DNA of 6,566 nucleotides from Chloroflexi bacterium RBG_16_64_32. Its GTDB lineage: Bacteria > Chloroflexota > Dehalococcoidia > SM23-28-2 > RBG-16-64-32. Made by a program: the position numbers and the translations under genes. The DNA lies in assembly GCA_001795235.1 (NCBI GenBank), contig MGNZ01000038.1, positions 1 through 6,566 of the forward strand, written 5' to 3'. The notes beneath the pieces are model-generated. The model searched no databases and was not told the DNA's origin. It saw only the letters and a program-made list of their open reading frames with translations. Within the stretch, counting starts at the first letter, position 1; each line of letters opens with the position of its first letter. Of this stretch, positions 5,682 through 6,566 are shown piece after piece.

Positions 5682-6566
5682 GGCAACCGAAAGGCCCCGG
5701 GCTGCCCGGCTGGGACGCTTCCTATTAGGACAGTCCATCGGTGGCAGGGCAGGCCGGCTCCTTCTCCTGGTGGGGCTGCTGCCGCTTGTGGGGATGGCCG
5801 CCTATTTCTTCCTCTCTCAGCGCGGCGTGCTGTCTCAGACGGCAAACGACAACCTGGCGAACCATGCGCTGCTCGAGGCTGCTAGCGTGGAGCGGGTCCT
5901 GCGCGACGCTGGCGACGACATCGAGCTGCTAGCTTCCAACCCCGTTATACAGTCCCCAACGGTGTCGCGCGAGGAGAAGCTGGAGCACCTGAGACAAGCC
6001 CGGGCCCTGTTCGACACCTTGGAGGACATCACGCTCATCGATCCAGATGGCAACGTCGTCGAGTCCACCGGCTATCTGTACTACGGCACCTGGCTGGAGA
6101 AAACGTGGTTTCAGGAGGCGCTGGCCGGGCGACCGGCGATGTCCGATGCCCAAGCCATCCCGTCGTCGAACAAGCTCATCGTCGCGTTCACGGCCCCGGT
6201 CTATGACGGCGATGAGGTATCAGCAGTCGTCGCCGGGCAGATGAATATGGAGAAGATCTGGGAGATCCTCGACTCCGTCACCATCGGAAAGAGCGGCTTC
6301 CTGGCGGCCTTCGACCGCCACGGTAACGTCATCGCGCACCCTGACAAGGAGTTGCTCCTCTCCAAGCCGGAGGGGCTTCCAGAGTCCATCGCGGCAGGAG
6401 AGGCCACCTCCTTGAGTTTGACCGGCGCGGATGGCTCCAATCTGGTGGGCCAACTGGCCCCCGTCGGCGTTCTCGGCTGGCGCATCGCAGCCCTCCAGGA
6501 AGGCTCGGAGGCGTATGAGCTGGTCAACGACTCGATCGAGAAGGTCTTGATCGCTGCCGCCGTGGT
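5662..6566 (+). CDS. Membrane sensor with double-Cache domain (3' end beyond window)
   Basis: The frame is open to the right edge, giving 301 whole codons. The start chosen is GTG 5662, 20 bases inside the lipoprotein gene, with GAGAGG at 5653-5658 as ribosome binding site (short 3-base spacer). The next in-frame GTG and ATG (5770, 5794) fall inside the first membrane helix. Residues 1-32 are a cytoplasmic tail with ten arginines, and 33-52 form a transmembrane helix. Residues 54-293 are a dCache_1-like extracytoplasmic domain, preceded by a helix (about 54-110). The first lobe has IDPDGNVV (126-133) and KTWFQEALAG (147-156); the second has GKSGF (209-213) and HGNVIAHPD (220-228). A second membrane helix begins near 295. 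The output domain is not visible; histidine kinase, GGDEF/EAL or chemotaxis signalling are all possible. The gene overlap suggests one transcript with the lipoprotein and a shared sensing task. Confidence 0.9.
   Translation, partial: MRARTRRATERPRAARLGRFLLGQSIGGRAGRLLLLVGLLPLVGMAAYFFLSQRGVLSQTANDNLANHALLEAASVERVLRDAGDDIELLASNPVIQSPTVSREEKLEHLRQARALFDTLEDITLIDPDGNVVESTGYLYYGTWLEKTWFQEALAGRPAMSDAQAIPSSNKLIVAFTAPVYDGDEVSAVVAGQMNMEKIWEILDSVTIGKSGFLAAFDRHGNVIAHPDKELLLSKPEGLPESIAAGEATSLSLTGADGSNLVGQLAPVGVLGWRIAALQEGSEAYELVNDSIEKVLIAAAV

Noticed and set aside
5741..5932. Plus-strand 63-codon ORF after the lipoprotein gene
   Set aside because: It is in the wrong frame; the neighbouring frame encodes the membrane helix and Cache domain without interruption.

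Overview
The window comes from a GC-rich bacterial chromosome or contig, with G/C-rich third codon positions and GTG starts. Tightly packed gltB-gltD, a PAS-GerE regulator and a lipoprotein/Cache-sensor pair would suit a Chloroflexota-like or other high-GC environmental bacterium. No marker gene fixes the lineage, so this placement is tentative.

Layout. (1) 1-3208, + strand: the last third of gltB (glutamate synthase large subunit) is cut by the left edge and overlaps a complete gltD (small subunit) by 8 bases. Together they make the enzyme that turns 2-oxoglutarate and glutamine into two glutamates. (2) 3209-3570: a spacer with no convincing gene and a possible terminator for the regulator that converges on it. 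(3) 3571-4250, - strand: a PAS-plus-LuxR/GerE transcription regulator split by a one-base frameshift near 4080. It is either a pseudogene or a base-call error. (4) 4251-4604: the divergent region, with several short inverted repeats, a weak small ORF on the - strand and a good Shine-Dalgarno at 4594-4598. (5) 4605-5681, + strand: a PotD/PotF-type polyamine-binding lipoprotein. (6) 5662 to the right edge, + strand: a membrane sensor with one N-terminal transmembrane helix, a periplasmic/extracellular double-Cache domain and the start of a second helix. Its output domain lies outside the window. Its only plausible start is a GTG inside the lipoprotein gene, so the two overlap by 20 bases and are probably co-translated.

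The part most worth attention is the lipoprotein-sensor pair. The window shows no permease or ATPase next to the PotD-like protein. A binding protein directly followed by, and overlapping, a Cache-type receptor resembles known pairs in which a binding protein reports its ligand to a membrane receptor (NspS-MbaA for polyamines, LuxP-LuxQ for AI-2). I propose that the pair senses polyamines or related amines rather than, or as well as, importing them. The divergent PAS-LuxR gene, if intact in the organism, could be its local regulator. The gltBD genes appear to be an unrelated housekeeping neighbour, though both ends of the window concern nitrogen compounds.
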